A stretch of 14,498 bases of DNA from Oscillospiraceae bacterium (GTDB lineage Bacteria; Bacillota; Clostridia; Oscillospirales; Acutalibacteraceae). The stretch covers positions 1 to 14,498 of the forward strand of contig DNIP01000016.1 in assembly GCA_003499325.1 (NCBI GenBank), written 5' to 3'. This document shows positions 13,891-14,498 of this stretch, in pieces; position 1 is the first letter of the stretch; each line of letters opens with the position of its first letter. The position numbers were made by a program, and so were the translations under genes. Below the pieces are notes generated by a model. That model did no database searches and had not been told where the DNA came from. It was given only the letters and a program-made list of their open reading frames with translations.

Positions 13891-14008
13891 TAGGGGAGGG
13901 GCTTGTGGAGTTGTCCAAATCTTTGATTTGGCTAACAACTCCCATGCAACAGCGCTCCAAGAACAGACGGAGTCTGTGATTGGCTAAGCGCCACTGCTGC
14001 TCCTCCCG
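13891..14008 (+). repeat. Palindromic repeat, copy 3, split at its loop by an insert
   Basis: The left half TAGGGGAGGGGCTTG (13891-13905) and right half CTCCTCCCG (14000-14008) match the uninterrupted copies at 8124 and 11127, apart from one base change just before the left half. They are separated by 94 bases (13906-13999) placed right after the CTTG loop. The repeated TG at the junctions (13904-13905 and 13998-13999) could be a two-base target duplication, but this is too short to be sure. Confidence 0.8.
13906..13999 (+). mobile_element. Tandem-hairpin insert nested in the palindromic repeat (candidate MITE or structured RNA)
   Basis: Hairpin 1: GGAGTTGT (13907-13914) pairs with ACAACTCC (13935-13942), CCAAATC (13915-13921) with GATTTGG (13925-13931), loop TTT, and a CTA bulge (13932-13934). 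Hairpin 2: GCGCT (13952-13956) with AGCGC (13987-13991), CCAA (13957-13960) with TTGG (13980-13983), ACAGAC (13963-13968) with GTCTGT (13972-13977), loop GGA, a GA/GA internal loop, and again a CTA bulge (13984-13986). The 3' halves align (TCTTTGATTTGGCTAA against TCTGTGATTGGCTAA), so the unit looks duplicated. No coding frame. It is called mobile only because the flanks reconstitute a repeat found intact elsewhere; it could instead be an RNA element of the def leader. I do not recognise the family. Confidence 0.5.
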
Positions 14009-14035
14009 TGATATCCAATCACAGGAGTGATTTTT

Positions 14036-14498
14036 ATGGCATTACGTAATATCGTGAAAGAGGGCGACCCGATTCTGACGAAGAAATGCCGCCCTGTTGA
14101 AAAATTCAATCAAAGAATATGGGATCTGCTCGACGATATGGTCGAGACCCTTGCCGATTCGGGCGGCGTCGGATTGGCCGCGCCGCAGGTCGGCGTGATG
14201 CGCCGCATCTGCGTGATCGACGTCGGCGAAGGCCCGATCGAGTTCATCAATCCCGAGATCATCGAATCCGAGGGTGAACAGGAGGTGCAGGAGGGCTGTC
14301 TGAGCTGTCCCGGCGAATTCGGCATCATCAAGCGCCCCGCTCATGTCAAAGCGCGTTTTCAGGACAGAAACGGCAATTATTGTGAGCTGGATGGCGACGA
14401 TCTGCTCGCACAGGCGATGTGTCACGAATTCGATCACCTCGACGGCATCATCTTCAAATCGAAGGTAGAGCGTATGCTCACCGAAGAAGAATTGCGAG
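14036..14498 (+). CDS. def: Peptide deformylase, 3' end cut off by window edge
   Basis: 154 residues visible of an expected 150-190. Removes the formyl group from the N-terminal methionine of new proteins; Fe2+ or Zn2+ enzyme in the cytosol. All three motifs are present: GVGLAAPQ (44-51, Q51), EGCLS (86-90, metal ligand C88) and HEFDH (130-134, ligands H130 and H134, catalytic E131). AGGAG (14023-14027) lies eight bases before the ATG. It follows priA after 185 bases that hold the split repeat and nested element; in relatives the priA-def gap is usually short and fmt follows def. Confidence 0.95.
   Translation, partial: MALRNIVKEGDPILTKKCRPVEKFNQRIWDLLDDMVETLADSGGVGLAAPQVGVMRRICVIDVGEGPIEFINPEIIESEGEQEVQEGCLSCPGEFGIIKRPAHVKARFQDRNGNYCELDGDDLLAQAMCHEFDHLDGIIFKSKVERMLTEEELR

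Noticed and set aside
13952..13991. Kink-turn motif in hairpin 2 of the nested element (GA/GA plus three-base bulge)
   Set aside because: In a kink-turn the bulge must directly adjoin the tandem G-A pairs; here four base pairs (CCAA/TTGG) separate them.

Overview
The window looks like chromosomal DNA of a gut-type Clostridia (Bacillota), most likely Oscillospirales or a Ruminococcus relative. This is inferred from the moderate GC content, strong AGGAG-type ribosome binding sites, sigma-A promoters with extended -10 boxes, the yicC-remA-gmk-rpoZ-priA-def gene order, and short palindromic repeats of a style I recall from such genomes. Species cannot be fixed from the sequence. No tRNA, rRNA, transposase, phage gene or CRISPR array was seen, and no stretch over 300 bases lacks a gene.

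Layout. (1) 1-2120, minus strand: a metal-dependent amidohydrolase followed by a Na+/solute symporter (cut by the window edge), sharing one promoter; probably uptake plus hydrolysis of an unknown small molecule. (2) 2121-2361: a divergent control region with two good promoters, three GATTTAAAG repeats and two perfect palindromes. (3) 2362-8367, plus strand: L-lactate dehydrogenase, a HIT-family hydrolase, a phosphoribosyltransferase, a ComEC-like channel protein with a degraded C-terminal domain, DNA polymerase III delta subunit (holA) and an RNase M5-like protein. (4) 8368-8542: decayed dispersed repeats and a strong hairpin terminator between convergent genes. (5) 8543-9277, minus strand: YebC translation factor, divergent from (6) 9430-14498, plus strand: yicC, remA, gmk, rpoZ, priA and def (cut by the window edge), a tightly packed housekeeping cluster covering RNA turnover, a matrix/DNA-binding regulator, GMP phosphorylation, the RNA polymerase omega subunit, replication restart and N-terminal deformylation.

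The genes are mostly ordinary. The unusual content is a family of short palindromes (arms GGGGAGGGG / CTCCTCCC, loop CTTG) present three times within 6 kb: once in frame inside the RNase M5-like gene, once between gmk and rpoZ, and once upstream of def, where it is split at its loop by a 94-bp insert. That insert is made of two tandem hairpins that share the same CCAA/TTGG stem and CTA bulge. This nested element is the best candidate for something undescribed. ComEC with no metal-binding residues in its nuclease-like domain, and the palindromes in the ldh control region, are secondary points of interest.
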